Shown here: positions 9,133 to 19,500 of the stretch, piece after piece
Numbering within the stretch: position 1 is the first letter of the stretch
How the letters are laid out: each line of letters opens with the position of its first letter
NCBI RefSeq assembly: GCF_020515525.1
Contig: NZ_JAIYEP010000015.1
Location: 1-64,000 of the forward strand
DNA from: Rhodococcus yananensis
GTDB lineage: Bacteria; Actinomycetota; Actinomycetes; Mycobacteriales; Mycobacteriaceae
Direction: 5' to 3'
Length of the DNA: 64,000 nucleotides
Program-made: the position numbers and the translations under genes
Notes under the pieces: model-generated
Databases searched by the model: none
What the model was told of the DNA's origin: nothing
What the model saw: the letters and a program-made list of their open reading frames with translations, nothing else

Positions 9133-9720
9133 ATGGCCCGCGCGATACACGTCTTCCGGACACCGGACCGGTTCGTTGCCGGCACCGTCGGTGAACCCGG
9201 CGACCGGGTGTTCTATCTGCAGGCCGTACACGACACCCGGGTGGTGAGCGTCGTCCTGGAGAAGCAACAGGTCCAGATCCTCGCCGACCGCATGGGCCTG
9301 CTCCTCGACGAGGTGCACCGCCGGTTCGGCACGAACCTGCCCGACACCCCCGACGTCGACACCGGCCCGCTCGTCACCCCCATCGAAGCCGAGTTCCGGG
9401 TGGGCACCATGGGCCTCGGATGGGACGCGGACAGCGGGGCCGTCGTCGTCGAACTCCTCGCCGTCACCGAAACGGAGATCGACGAATCCGTCGTCCTCGA
9501 CGACACCGAGGAAGGCCCCGACGCGGTGCGGGTGTTCCTCACCCCGGTGCAGGCCCGCGGCTTCGCGGCGCGGTCGGAGGTCGTGGTCGCGGCGGGGCGC
9601 ACCCCGTGCCCGCTGTGCGGCGAACCGATCTCCGGCGAGGGACACATCTGCGTCCGCACCAACGGCTACCTGCGCTCCGAAGGATTCGATCCGGCAGCCT
9701 GGTTCGGTGAGGAGTCCTGA
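9133..9720 (+). CDS. DUF3090 family protein with C-terminal zinc ribbon
   Basis: This 195-residue protein is conserved in actinobacteria beside the SCO1664-like gene, and its function is unknown. The C-terminus carries a CPLCG...GHIC pattern (C159, C162, H171, C173) that looks like a small zinc-binding knuckle. A GGGAGGTG ribosome-binding site directly precedes the ATG. Conserved pairing with the next gene, only 4 bp away, suggests that the two proteins act together. Confidence 0.87.
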   Translation: MARAIHVFRTPDRFVAGTVGEPGDRVFYLQAVHDTRVVSVVLEKQQVQILADRMGLLLDEVHRRFGTNLPDTPDVDTGPLVTPIEAEFRVGTMGLGWDADSGAVVVELLAVTETEIDESVVLDDTEEGPDAVRVFLTPVQARGFAARSEVVVAAGRTPCPLCGEPISGEGHICVRTNGYLRSEGFDPAAWFGEES

Positions 9721-9724
9721 TCGG

Positions 9725-10522
9725 GTGACCACTCCCGATGTGCGCACCGTACTCGGCGACGGCGACCTGACGGTCGTCGGACAGCTCGTGCAGGCGTCGA
9801 ACGCGACCCTGGTGTGCGACGCCGCCCTCGGCGGCAGCACCGTCCGCTGCGTCTACAAGCCGGTCCGCGGCGAACGGCCGCTGTGGGATTTCCCCGACGG
9901 CACCCTCGCCGGTCGGGAGGTCGCATCGTACCTGGTGTGCGAGGCGCTCGGCTGGGACGTCATCCCCACGACACTGCTGCGTGACGGCCCGTTCGGTACC
10001 GGCATGGTGCAACGCTGGATAGACACGTGCGAACCCGATCCCGCGCACCTCGACCTCGTCGACATCTGCCCCGTCGCCGCCGTGCCCGACGGCTATCTGC
10101 CGGTGCTGCGGGCCCGCGACATGGACGGCAGCGCCGTCGTTCTGGTCCACGCCGACGACACCCGCCTGTACCGCATGGCCGTCCTCGACGTGGTGCTCAA
10201 CAACGCCGACCGCAAAGGCGGGCACGTCCTCGACGGCGCCGACGGCCGGGTGTACGGCGTCGACCACGGCATCTGCCTGCACAGTCACGACAAACTCCGC
10301 ACCGTGCTGTGGGGCTGGGCGGGACGACCCCTCGATCCCACACTGCTCACCGACCTCGACAAACTCGCCCGCCGCCTCGACGACGAGTTCGGTGACGTCC
10401 TCGCCGAGCACATCACCGACCCCGAGATCGAGGCCCTGCGCGACCGCATCCTCGCTCTGCTCGATGATCCCGTGATGCCGCACCCGTACGGTGACCGCCG
10501 CATTCCCTGGCCCGCGTTCTGA
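9725..10522 (+). CDS. SCO1664 family protein
   Basis: The 265-residue protein resembles the SCO1664 family, a distant kinase-like fold: [14 protein letters not shown] near the N-terminus and [15 protein letters not shown] with [11 protein letters not shown] resemble the catalytic and metal-binding loops of HipA/PI3-kinase-like proteins. The function is unknown. The GTG at 9725 was preferred because GAGGAG lies about 10 bases upstream; a GTG at 9707 would overlap the DUF3090 gene. It is always found next to DUF3090 and mshC in related genomes (recalled, not checked). Confidence 0.85.
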   Translation: MTTPDVRTVLGDGDLTVVGQLVQASNATLVCDAALGGSTVRCVYKPVRGERPLWDFPDGTLAGREVASYLVCEALGWDVIPTTLLRDGPFGTGMVQRWIDTCEPDPAHLDLVDICPVAAVPDGYLPVLRARDMDGSAVVLVHADDTRLYRMAVLDVVLNNADRKGGHVLDGADGRVYGVDHGICLHSHDKLRTVLWGWAGRPLDPTLLTDLDKLARRLDDEFGDVLAEHITDPEIEALRDRILALLDDPVMPHPYGDRRIPWPAF

Positions 10523-10574
10523 GCCGCCGGGTGCCGCGGGCACCCCCGCGCACGGTTCGATTAGTCTCGAAGAC

Positions 10575-11816
10575 ATGCTGTCTTGGTCCGATGTCGCGAT
10601 CCCGTCCGTGCCCGGTGAAGGCCCCCCGCTGCGGTTGTTCGACACCGCCGACCGCGCGGTGCGTCCCGTCACTCCCGGTGCGACCGCGACGATGTACGTG
10701 TGCGGCATCACCCCGTACGACGCCACGCACCTCGGCCACGCCGCGACCTACCTCACGTTCGACCTCGTCAACCGGCTCTGGCGCGACGCGGGGCACGACG
10801 TGCACTACGTGCAGAACGTCACCGACGTCGACGACCCGTTGTTCGAACGCGCCGATCGCGACGGCGAGGACTGGATCGTGCTCGGTATGCGCGAGACCGC
10901 ACTGTTCCGCGAGGACATGGAGGCATTGCGTGTCCTGCCGCCGCGCGACTACATCGGCGCCGTCGAATCGGTGAACGAGGTCGTCGAACTCGTCGAGAAA
11001 CTCGTTGCCTCCGGTGCTGCGTACGCGGTCGACGACGAGCAGTATCCGGACGTCTACTTCCGGGTCGACGCCACCGACCAGTTCGGCTACGAATCCGGGT
11101 ACGACCACGCCACGATGGCGAGGTTCTTCGCCGAACGCGGCGGCGACCCCGACCGCCCCGGCAAGCGCAACCCCCTCGACGCGCTGCTGTGGCGCGCGCA
11201 GCGGCCCGGCGAACCGGCATGGCCGTCCCCGTTCGGTGACGGCCGACCCGGCTGGCACATCGAATGCGCCGCGATCGCGTTGAACCGCATCGGCTCCGGC
11301 TTCGACGTCCAGGGCGGCGGCAGCGACCTGATCTTCCCTCATCACGAGTTCTCCGCCGCCCACGCCGAAGCCGTCACCGGCGACCGCCGCTTCGCACGGC
11401 ACTACGTGCACACCGGCATGATCGGTCTCGACGGCGAGAAGATGTCGAAGTCACGCGGCAACCTCGTGTTCGTTTCCAAACTGCGCGGCGAGGGCGTCGA
11501 CCCTGCCGCGATCCGCCTCGGCCTGCTGTCCGGGCACTACCGCACGGACCGGGCGTGGACTGCGGACGTGCTCGCTTCTGCCGAGACCCGGCTGGCGCTG
11601 TGGCGGCGCGCGGCAGCGTTGTCGTCGGCTGCGTCCGCGGAGGACACGGTCGCGCGGCTGCGGCAGCACCTCGCCGACGACCTCGACACCCCCAAGGCAC
11701 TCGCCGCCCTCGACGCGTGGGCGACCTTCGCAGTCGAGCGCGGTGGCGCCGACACCGGAGCGCCGGGCCTGTTCGCCGACGCCGTCGACGCACTCCTGGG
11801 CGTCCCCCTGCGCTGA
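10575..11816 (+). CDS. mshC: L-cysteine:1D-myo-inositol 2-amino-2-deoxy-alpha-D-glucopyranoside ligase
   Basis: This 413-residue enzyme joins cysteine to GlcN-Ins, the third step of mycothiol synthesis. It is a cysteinyl-tRNA synthetase paralogue lacking the tRNA-binding C-terminus. Visible motifs are the zinc ligand Cys43 in [17 protein letters not shown], with the HIGH-like HLGH at 52-55, WHIECAAIA, and KMSKS at 289-293. The length matches mycobacterial MshC (about 412). It confirms that the organism makes mycothiol, an actinobacterial trait. The downstream gene is convergent, with a stem-loop between. Confidence 0.95.
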   Translation: MLSWSDVAIPSVPGEGPPLRLFDTADRAVRPVTPGATATMYVCGITPYDATHLGHAATYLTFDLVNRLWRDAGHDVHYVQNVTDVDDPLFERADRDGEDWIVLGMRETALFREDMEALRVLPPRDYIGAVESVNEVVELVEKLVASGAAYAVDDEQYPDVYFRVDATDQFGYESGYDHATMARFFAERGGDPDRPGKRNPLDALLWRAQRPGEPAWPSPFGDGRPGWHIECAAIALNRIGSGFDVQGGGSDLIFPHHEFSAAHAEAVTGDRRFARHYVHTGMIGLDGEKMSKSRGNLVFVSKLRGEGVDPAAIRLGLLSGHYRTDRAWTADVLASAETRLALWRRAAALSSAASAEDTVARLRQHLADDLDTPKALAALDAWATFAVERGGADTGAPGLFADAVDALLGVPLR

Positions 11817-11821
11817 CCCCA

Positions 11822-11867
11822 CCCGTGCGCACTTCTGGTATCCGGAGCTACCGGAAGTGCGCACGGG
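11822..11867. terminator. Stem-loop between convergent mshC and the 1106-residue gene (copy 1 of a repeat)
   Basis: Arms at 11822-11840 and 11849-11867 pair over 19 bp with one G-T mismatch around an 8-nt loop. It lies between two convergent stop codons, 5 bp past mshC and directly against the stop codon of the minus-strand gene, so it can end both transcripts. The arm sequence CCCGTGCGCACTTCTGG recurs at 16548-16593. Confidence 0.7.
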
Positions 11868-14800
11868 TCAGGGCGGGGTGAGTTCGGAGACCAGGGCTTT
11901 CGCCTTGGTCACCGCCGCCGACCCACCCCCGCGCTCGGCGAGCACGGCCAGCCCAGGCCACGCCGCATCGCCGGTGGGAATCACGCCGCGACGACCGGCT
12001 TCCCGCAGCAGCGACGCGTAGCGCAGGGCAATGTCGAGGACCCGGTTGAGCCACCGCGGCACAGCGCCGTCGACACCGGCCGCACAGCGGATCGATTCGA
12101 CGAGGACGGGCCACAGCACCGGCAGCAGCGACGGGTCGGAGTCGAGGAGCCGCACGAGACGCGCCGGGCTCACCTTCGGCTGGCTCAGCAGCGTCGGCAT
12201 CACCACGGACACCGCAGCCGCCCCGACCAGGCCGCGGCGCAACAGCGATGCCACCGAGTGCAGGTCCGGGGTGTCGTGGCACACGCCGACCAGCACGACC
12301 GCGACCATCGACGTGGTCAGCGGCGACGCACCACCACCACCGGGCAGCGGGCCGTCGGTGCCCTCGGCCCAGTTGCGGTGGTCGCCGACGATCATCGCCT
12401 GCGAGGTGTCGCCCCACCGCAACCACACGTGCGGTCGTCCGCGGTCGGAGCGATCCCCGTCCGGAAGGTCGCCTCCGGCATACAGCACCGCCGCGCACTG
12501 ACCTTCATGCTCGAGATCGTAGAACCAGCCCTTCCGCACCCGGAACAGGTCACCGGGACGGTCCGGGAGTCGGAGGTCGACGGCCAGGGTCTTCGTGGGC
12601 GCCGAGGCGTCCACCCAGGTCACGGTGAATTCGGCGCCGTCGTCGACGACAGGCGCGACGCCGAGTTCGCTGCGCCACCACTCGTCGAAGTCGAGCACCT
12701 CTCGCGGCATCGGTGCGCGGACCGGTGCCCGGGTCGGCGGTGGCAGTTCTCCGACGAGGGCACGCGCAGCCGCGACCGCCCGCGACGATCCTCCCCGCGC
12801 CGCGAGCGTCCGCACTCCGGGCAGGTCGAGTACGTCGAGGTCGGCGGCACCCGCGTCGAGACCGGCCCGCGCCTCGGGAAGCCATCGGTCGAGGAACTCG
12901 ACGAGATCGACTGTGCCCTGCGGTATTCGGGATTCCCGAGTGGCGACGGCGACGAGGTCGTCGAAGACGGGCCACAGCACCGGCAGGAGTCCGTCGGCGA
13001 CGAGGTCGTCTCCGACACCCGCGAGCGCCGTCAGACCCGACGGCCTGGCACCCCAGTCCAGATAGCGGACGTCGGGCACACCGGGACGCAACAGGCCGCG
13101 CTCCCACGCCTCGACGACCGCCGTCCCGCCGTCGGCGGCGGCGTCGCGGTGGAAACCGCGTTGCGCCGCAATCATGTTGACGGCCACCGCCGGTGTCAGG
13201 GGTGTGGCGCGGCGCGCGAGCTGGCGCAGCAGCAGCCCGGCAGATGCGGAGTCCCGGTATCCGACGGAGAGTCCGGTCGCGTCACCCCACGCGGGCAGGG
13301 CTGCGGGGTCGATGTACCCGTGGTCGTAGCGTTCCATCCGTCGCGGAAACGCGCTGAGAGACCGGGGGGTGTGCACCTCGCCCGGCATCCAGCGGGCCCG
13401 CTCGGTGTCGAGCACGAGAGCGGGTTCGAGGAGGGGGTCGTCGAGGTAGGCGGCAACCACCCCTTCGGCGGCGACACCGATCTGCGAGTCGGTCATCGTC
13501 TGCACGGGCACCGTCTGCGGGGAGTCGACGAGCGACCTGATCCGGGCACGGTGGGTGTCACCGACGTGTCCGAGGTCGAGTCGGGTCAACGCCGCGAACA
13601 GGTCGGCTTCGGCCGCGACGAATCCCTGCTGCGCATAGACTTCCAGCCTGCTCAGCAGGTCGTCGGGGTCGATGCGCAGGTCGTCCCACGACGGTGTGGA
13701 CAGCAGCACGGGCACCTCTCCGAGCCGTTCGACCACCGCGCGTTCCCGGGCACGGAGCACGTCCCACACGACCGCACCGCCACCGAGCGGGTTGTGTCCG
13801 CCACGTAGCCGGAACGGGATCATGATCAGGCCGTCGATCCAGTTCTGCCGCACCCCGGCGAGCGCGACACGCGCCGCGTCGGGGTCGTCGTGGGCGAGAC
13901 GGTTGGCGAGCGCCAGGAACCGTTCGACGGCGACATCCACCACGCCGTCGCCGCGGCGAAGCAGGTGTGCAGCGGCGTCGGCGACCGTGTCGACGGTCGC
14001 GTCCCCCGGCTCGAACCGCGGTACCTGCCACACGTCGGGGGTGGGCTGCCACAGACCGCGGACGGTCGGTGGTGCGATGTCCGGTTCGGGTGCGGTGATC
14101 GACCACGCGGACATGAGTGCGGTGGCCGCGCGGTTCAACGCCCGATCGCCACCGGTGGCGCAGTCGACGATCAGATCGGCGACCGCCGCGACGGTGTCGG
14201 CGCCCGGTCCCGGTCGCGCGGCAGCAGCCGTGAGCACGACACGGCGCGCCTTCTTCGTGGGCACGTTGAGGGCGACAGTGAGGACGTCGACGAGCACGTC
14301 CTCGTCGACGGCGGCGAGGAGCACCGGAGCGAGGGATTCGACGACGGCGGCATCACCGAACGACATCAGCGACACCATCGCATCGGCGCGCACGACGAAC
14401 TCGGCGGGGTCGACGGCGAGTTCTCCGGTGAGCAGTGCCAGCCAGGCTTTGCGGTCGCCCGGTCGCTGTGCGGAATCGAGTGCGGCGAAAGCCAGGTCGA
14501 CGACGTCGGCGCGGTCGATCCAGCCGCGGTCGATCGCGGGCGACAGCGTCGCGGGGAACGGACCGGTGGCGGGCACACCGGCGGCGACCGCCGCGCGGGC
14601 GTGCTCGGCGTACCGGTCGGCGATCACCGCGTCGGGAATCCAGCCGCGTCCGGCCGGGAACAGTTCGCCGTCGCCGGTGAGCGCACCGAGCGCATACACC
14701 GCCCAGTCCTTCAAGTATTCGACGTTGTCGGGGACGGGCAGCCGGTGGTGGGCGACGAGCCGCACGGCCGCACCGGCGTGCACCGACGTCGCGTGTTCCC

Positions 14801-15188
14801 AGGGGCGCCGCGACGACACACACACCTGGTCGACGAATCGCCGGGCGAACTCCGGTCCGCGGGCGGCGAGGATGTCGGCGGCCGGCTCGTCGCCGAGCCG
14901 GTGGGTGGACGGCATGATCTGCGCGGCGCGGCGCGCGTCGACACCGAGGCGGATCGCGAACAGGGCGAGGGCTGCGTCGTCGACGTCAATCCAGCTGATC
15001 CATCCGTAGGTGCGGTCGGTGATCTGCCCGAACTCTCCCCAGTTTCCCGAACGCAGCCCGGCGAGGGCGGTGTGTCGCTGGTCGTCGGTGCCGAGAGGCA
15101 GCGCGGGGATGTCGGTGAGAACGGCGTTGCGCCAGCCGAGTTCGGTGAAGATGTCGACGGCGGCGGCGAGTTCGGCGCTGACGGTCAC
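11868..15188 (-). CDS. Large uncharacterised protein, possibly DUF6493-like, coupled to a SWIM protein
   Basis: The product has 1106 residues with no signal peptide, transmembrane segment or recognisable catalytic motif. It is mostly Ala/Leu/Val/Asp-rich helical sequence with repeated short helical units (for example AERFLALANRLAHDDPDAARVAL), suggesting a HEAT/ARM-like scaffold. Large proteins next to SWIM zinc-finger genes in actinobacteria are often annotated DUF6493, and this may be one; the assignment is tentative. The GTG start overlaps the upstream SWIM protein stop by 4 bp (GTGA), so the two are co-translated. The C-terminal half (from about residue 790) contains a DEWW and a WVRLRWGDTSQ-like segment of unknown meaning. 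The stop codon is directly followed by a stem-loop. Confidence 0.75.
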   Translation of the reverse strand: MTVSAELAAAVDIFTELGWRNAVLTDIPALPLGTDDQRHTALAGLRSGNWGEFGQITDRTYGWISWIDVDDAALALFAIRLGVDARRAAQIMPSTHRLGDEPAADILAARGPEFARRFVDQVCVSSRRPWEHATSVHAGAAVRLVAHHRLPVPDNVEYLKDWAVYALGALTGDGELFPAGRGWIPDAVIADRYAEHARAAVAAGVPATGPFPATLSPAIDRGWIDRADVVDLAFAALDSAQRPGDRKAWLALLTGELAVDPAEFVVRADAMVSLMSFGDAAVVESLAPVLLAAVDEDVLVDVLTVALNVPTKKARRVVLTAAAARPGPGADTVAAVADLIVDCATGGDRALNRAATALMSAWSITAPEPDIAPPTVRGLWQPTPDVWQVPRFEPGDATVDTVADAAAHLLRRGDGVVDVAVERFLALANRLAHDDPDAARVALAGVRQNWIDGLIMIPFRLRGGHNPLGGGAVVWDVLRARERAVVERLGEVPVLLSTPSWDDLRIDPDDLLSRLEVYAQQGFVAAEADLFAALTRLDLGHVGDTHRARIRSLVDSPQTVPVQTMTDSQIGVAAEGVVAAYLDDPLLEPALVLDTERARWMPGEVHTPRSLSAFPRRMERYDHGYIDPAALPAWGDATGLSVGYRDSASAGLLLRQLARRATPLTPAVAVNMIAAQRGFHRDAAADGGTAVVEAWERGLLRPGVPDVRYLDWGARPSGLTALAGVGDDLVADGLLPVLWPVFDDLVAVATRESRIPQGTVDLVEFLDRWLPEARAGLDAGAADLDVLDLPGVRTLAARGGSSRAVAAARALVGELPPPTRAPVRAPMPREVLDFDEWWRSELGVAPVVDDGAEFTVTWVDASAPTKTLAVDLRLPDRPGDLFRVRKGWFYDLEHEGQCAAVLYAGGDLPDGDRSDRGRPHVWLRWGDTSQAMIVGDHRNWAEGTDGPLPGGGGASPLTTSMVAVVLVGVCHDTPDLHSVASLLRRGLVGAAAVSVVMPTLLSQPKVSPARLVRLLDSDPSLLPVLWPVLVESIRCAAGVDGAVPRWLNRVLDIALRYASLLREAGRRGVIPTGDAAWPGLAVLAERGGGSAAVTKAKALVSELTPP

Positions 15189-16501
15189 GCGGGGTCCTTC
15201 CGGTGGATCCGAACGGCGAGCAGGTGTCGGCACGGTCCGCGCCGGTCGGCGTGGCGCAGATACCACGTGCAGGTGCACCGGTTTCCGCCGGTGACGCGGT
15301 ATTCGGTGGTGCCGGTGCTCACCGTCCAGGTGTTCGGTCCGGTTTCTGTGACGGCGCCGTCGGCGGCGAGTGCTCGGGCGGCAACGAGCCTCGGGTTGTC
15401 GGTGTCGACGCGGTCGCGGTGGTCGGGGAGTTCGCGGTGGAAGTACGCGCTGTCGTGCAGATCCCAGCCGATACGTCCCGACGACGCCAGCACCGCGAGC
15501 GCGTCGCGTACGGCAGCGATGCCGAGGTGGGTGTCGCGGGCGAGCCGGTCGATGTCGACGGCGGGCTCGAAGGCGAGTTCGGTGGAGAGTGCGTCGGCGT
15601 CGTCGCGGACGGTCGCGGACGCGAGTGCGTGCAGCAGGGCACCTTCGCCGGAGTGGCCGCGCCAGGTCTGTTCGGTCAGGCCGAGGACCAGTCGCGCGGA
15701 GGGAAGGGAGAATTCGACGACGGCCGGGCCTGGTTCGGCGCCGGCAGGCCCGTACACCGTCATGCCCGCGATGTGCGGGAGCAGTCGTTTCGCCGCGGCG
15801 AGCCGGTGTAGTCCGTCGACGTGGACGGCATCGCGGGTGGGTCGGGTGGCAACCCGCACACCCGAGGCGCTCGGGGTGAGCCATCCGCTGCGGCCGACTC
15901 CGGTCGCTGCCGGCACGGTCGCGAGGAAACGGCGCGCGGCGACAGCGTCGACGGTGAATGCGCGGTGGAGGTCGCGGTGCATCTCGGCCACGTTGCCGAG
16001 TGCGCGGATCCACCGGTGGGGCATGGCGACGGGCCGCTGTGTGTGCGACGCGTCAGGGTCGGACACCGTCATGCCGTCGACCCCGACCGAGAGGTGCAGC
16101 AGGGCGTGGCGGTGCACGGCGGCGAGTGCGGTGCGCATCGTCGGGCCGATGTCGACGTTGGTGGTGCCGTACCCGATGTCGCCTCCGTCGAAGCCATCGG
16201 CGAGGAGGTCGAGGCGGGCGTGGACACCGTTGCACGCGGAGAAGCATTCGGCGCGGAGTCGGTCGCCGTGGGCGGTGAGCACCGGATCGCGCATCGCGGT
16301 GGGGGTGTACCGGAAGTAGCGGGTGGCGGTGATGTCGGCGAGCACCAGCAATCCGCGCGCGAGGATCTGCGGGCGGGTGGCGAATCCGCGGAAGAAGTTG
16401 GGTGAGGGCACGATACCGCCGGGGGTGAGGGCCGGTGCGAGGGCCAGGGCGAGGGCATCGTCGTCGAGCGTGGACGCTCCCGTGAAGCTTCGTGGGGACA
16501 C
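15185..16501 (-). CDS. SWIM zinc-finger protein
   Basis: The 438-residue protein ends in a SWIM-type zinc finger: C409, C411, C424 and H426 in the pattern CxC-x12-CxH. SWIM fingers bind DNA or proteins and often accompany SNF2 ATPases or plant/bacterial regulators. The upstream 400 residues have no enzyme motif that I recognise. The GTG start at 16501 (VSPRSF) was chosen because the open frame further upstream runs into the neighbouring stem-loop and the SNF2 gene on the same strand. It is translationally coupled to the 1106-residue protein and lies about 90 bp after the SNF2 helicase gene. Confidence 0.83.
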   Translation of the reverse strand: MSPRSFTGASTLDDDALALALAPALTPGGIVPSPNFFRGFATRPQILARGLLVLADITATRYFRYTPTAMRDPVLTAHGDRLRAECFSACNGVHARLDLLADGFDGGDIGYGTTNVDIGPTMRTALAAVHRHALLHLSVGVDGMTVSDPDASHTQRPVAMPHRWIRALGNVAEMHRDLHRAFTVDAVAARRFLATVPAATGVGRSGWLTPSASGVRVATRPTRDAVHVDGLHRLAAAKRLLPHIAGMTVYGPAGAEPGPAVVEFSLPSARLVLGLTEQTWRGHSGEGALLHALASATVRDDADALSTELAFEPAVDIDRLARDTHLGIAAVRDALAVLASSGRIGWDLHDSAYFHRELPDHRDRVDTDNPRLVAARALAADGAVTETGPNTWTVSTGTTEYRVTGGNRCTCTWYLRHADRRGPCRHLLAVRIHRKDPA

Positions 16502-16547
16502 GCCGGCAGTGTAGGGGCAGGATGCGACACCCCTCGTCCGCCGTTGC

Positions 16548-16593
16548 CCCGTGCGCACTTCTGGTAGCCCCGGCCACCAGAAATGCGCACGGG
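16548..16593. terminator. Stem-loop after the SNF2 gene (copy 2 of a repeat)
   Basis: Arms at 16548-16565 and 16576-16593 pair over 18 bp with one G-T mismatch around a 10-nt loop. The hairpin begins at the base directly after the SNF2 stop codon. The arm sequence is the same as at 11822-11867 except for single changes. It could end or attenuate transcription between the SNF2 gene and the SWIM gene. Confidence 0.65.
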
Positions 16594-19500
16594 TCAGCGC
16601 AGAAGTGCGCGGATGTCGTCGGCGGTCAGGGTGGACGAGAACATCTCCCCGTCGTCGACGACCGACGCGAACAGCTCCGCTTTCCTCAGTTGCAACGCTC
16701 GCACCTTCGCCTCGATGGTGTCGCGGGCGATCAACCGATACACCATCACGTTGCGGGTCTGCCCGATGCGGTGCGTGCGGTCGATGGCCTGCGCTTCGGT
16801 CGCCGGATTCCACCACGGGTCGAGGAGGAAACAATAGTCGGCCTCCACCAGGTTCAGGCCGAACCCGCCGGCCTTGAGACTGATGAGGAACACCGGGGCC
16901 GCACCGGATTTGAACTCCTCGAGCAGCTTCCCACGCTGCTTCGTCCTGCCGTCGAGATACAGATACTCGATGCCGGCGGCGTCGAGTCGTTCCCGGACAA
17001 GGCCGAGGAATCCGGTGAACTGGCTGAACACCAGCGCCCGGTGACCCCCGGCGATCACATCGTCGAGTTGCTCGAGCAGCGCGTCGATCTTCGCGGACCC
17101 GACCGCGGTGTGGGAGTCGTCGAACAACACCGGATCCAGACTCATTTGCCGCAGCACCGTCAGCGACTGCAGGATCGTGAGGCGGTTGCGGCCGAGGTCG
17201 TCGACGAGCCCCAGGATCTTCTGCCGTTCCCGCTGCAACTGCCGGTCGTACAGGGCCCGATGCTTCGGCGACAACTCCACCTCGAGCACCTGCTCCTGCT
17301 TGGCAGGCAGATCGGCGGCGACCTGCTCCTTCGTACGCCGCAACATCAACGGTTTGATGCGCTGCCGCAACTGCACCAGAAGCGCGGGATCGGCGCCGCT
17401 CTCGATGGGCTTGCGGTAGTAGTCCTGGAATCTCGTCGGATGAGGGAACAGACCGGGCGCGGTGATCGACAGCAGCGACCACAACTCCATCAGGTTGTTC
17501 TCCATCGGGGTGCCGGTGATCGCGACCTTCAACGGTGCCTCGATCTGCCGCACGCACCGGTACGCCTTGGCCCGATGATTCTTGACGAACTGCGCCTCAT
17601 CGAGCAGCAGCATCACCCAGTGGTGCTCGAGATACTCGTCGATGTCGAGGCGCAACAACGTGTAGGAAGTGACGACGACATCGGCCCCGTCGAGTGCCTC
17701 GGCCAGCGTGCCTCCGCGTTTCGCGGAGGTCTCGGTGATCGCGACAACCTTCAGGTGCGGGGTGAACCGCTGCGCTTCGGCAGCCCAGTTCACGACCACC
17801 GACGTGGGGGCGACGATGAGCGCCGGCGGATCGGACGGCTTCTTGGCGCGGGCATGGCAGATCAACGCGAGCGACTGCAGCGTCTTGCCCAGGCCCATGT
17901 CGTCGGCGAGGATCCCACCGAGACCGTGCGTCCACAGGAACGTGAGCCACCGGAACCCGTCCAGCTGATACGGGCGCAGTGTCGCCTGCAACTGTTTCGG
18001 TGCGCGGGTTCTCGCGGTCGCTTTCACGTCGAGCAGGCCCTGGACCTGTTTTCTCCATGCCGCAGCCTGTCGATCGACGATCCCGAGCGCGGCCAACTCC
18101 TCCCAGATCCCGGCCTGGAAACGGCTCAGTTTCAACCGCTCCGGATCGTCGTGCTCGTGCAGCGCGCGGGCTTCGTCGACGAGACGACGGAGTTGCTGCA
18201 GTTCGGGTTTGTCCAGCGACAGGTACGCTCCGTCGGGCAACATCAGATACGACGTGCCCTCGCTCAGGGCCGTGAACACGTCGCGGAACGGCACGGCGGT
18301 GCCGTCCACCTCGATGGTGATGTTCAGATCGAACCAGTCGGAATCGCCGGTAGCCTTGGTGGACAATCCGATTCGGAGGCTGTCGCCGACGTCACGGTAG
18401 TCGGCGGGCGTTCCGGCGACACGCACCTCGACGTCGTCGCGGCCGGACAACAGCGGCAACAGTTCCGACACGAGACGGGCGGTGTCGAACCCGGCGAGAG
18501 TGATGTGCGAGAACAGCCGGCTGTCGACGGTGTTGACCAGGTTGTACGGTTCGGCGATGCCGCGGAGTTCGGTGAGCAGCGCCCCTTCGGCATCATGGTC
18601 GCGGACGGGATCGGACAACTCGGTGTACAACTCGACGCCGTGCTCGACGTCACCGACCCGATACACGAACTGCCAGTGCAGGTCGGTGCGATGCTCGGCC
18701 CGGAACGCCACCTGCAGCAGCGCCGCCGGTCCGCTCACCGTCGGCGCGGTGAACGAACCGTCCGCGGAGCCGACGGTCGCGGTGCGTTGCAGTCGCGGAT
18801 AGTACGTTGCGGCGAACCGGGGGACCTGCTCGGCGGGGACGGCCAGCGAGCGGAGTTCGTGCATCAGGTGCTGCATACCCTCCGTCGCGGTCCCGTGCAG
18901 GCGTGCGATGCGGAACGGCTGGTCGGCGACCGGACCCTCGACGGGGTCACCGGGCGGTAGGTGGACCACTCCGTGCGCCGGCACCCCGATGAACGCGACC
19001 GCCCACACGGACCGGTCGTCGACGCGCACCGTGGGTGTGACGGTGAGTCCGTTTCCGGTGTCGGCGACGTCGACGCACACCTCCGCGGAACCCGGCTCGG
19101 GCACCGTACCGAGCTTTTTCTTCGCATACCGTAGTTCGACGCCGGCAGCCTGGATGTCGTCGAGCAGTGACCACAGTCGCGGGGATACGGCCGACAGGTC
19201 GAGGACGTTCTGCGAGGACCGGTAGTGGGTGGGGATCGTCGCCTGCGCCAGAGCGGCGAGTTCGAGCAGCATCTGTTTGTGCTGACTGTTCACGTCGCGT
19301 GTGTACGCGAGGTTGGACCACGAGATGTTGCCCGACACCCACCCGGTGCGGCCGGGACGCAGCACGCGCGCCATGAGGGCCGGTGCGGCACGGCCGGCCG
19401 TGAGCGTCAACTGGAGGGCGAGGGGGTCGCCGCTGTCGGTGTTCTCGGTGCCGAAGAACGTTGCGAACGTGGTGTCCCAGTCGTGTTCGGCCGGTTCGGC

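Noticed and set aside
12258-16319. Long plus-strand open frames opposite the 1106-residue and SWIM protein genes
   Set aside because: Composition is Gly/Arg/Val-rich without domains, and the minus-strand genes have coupled starts and a SWIM motif.
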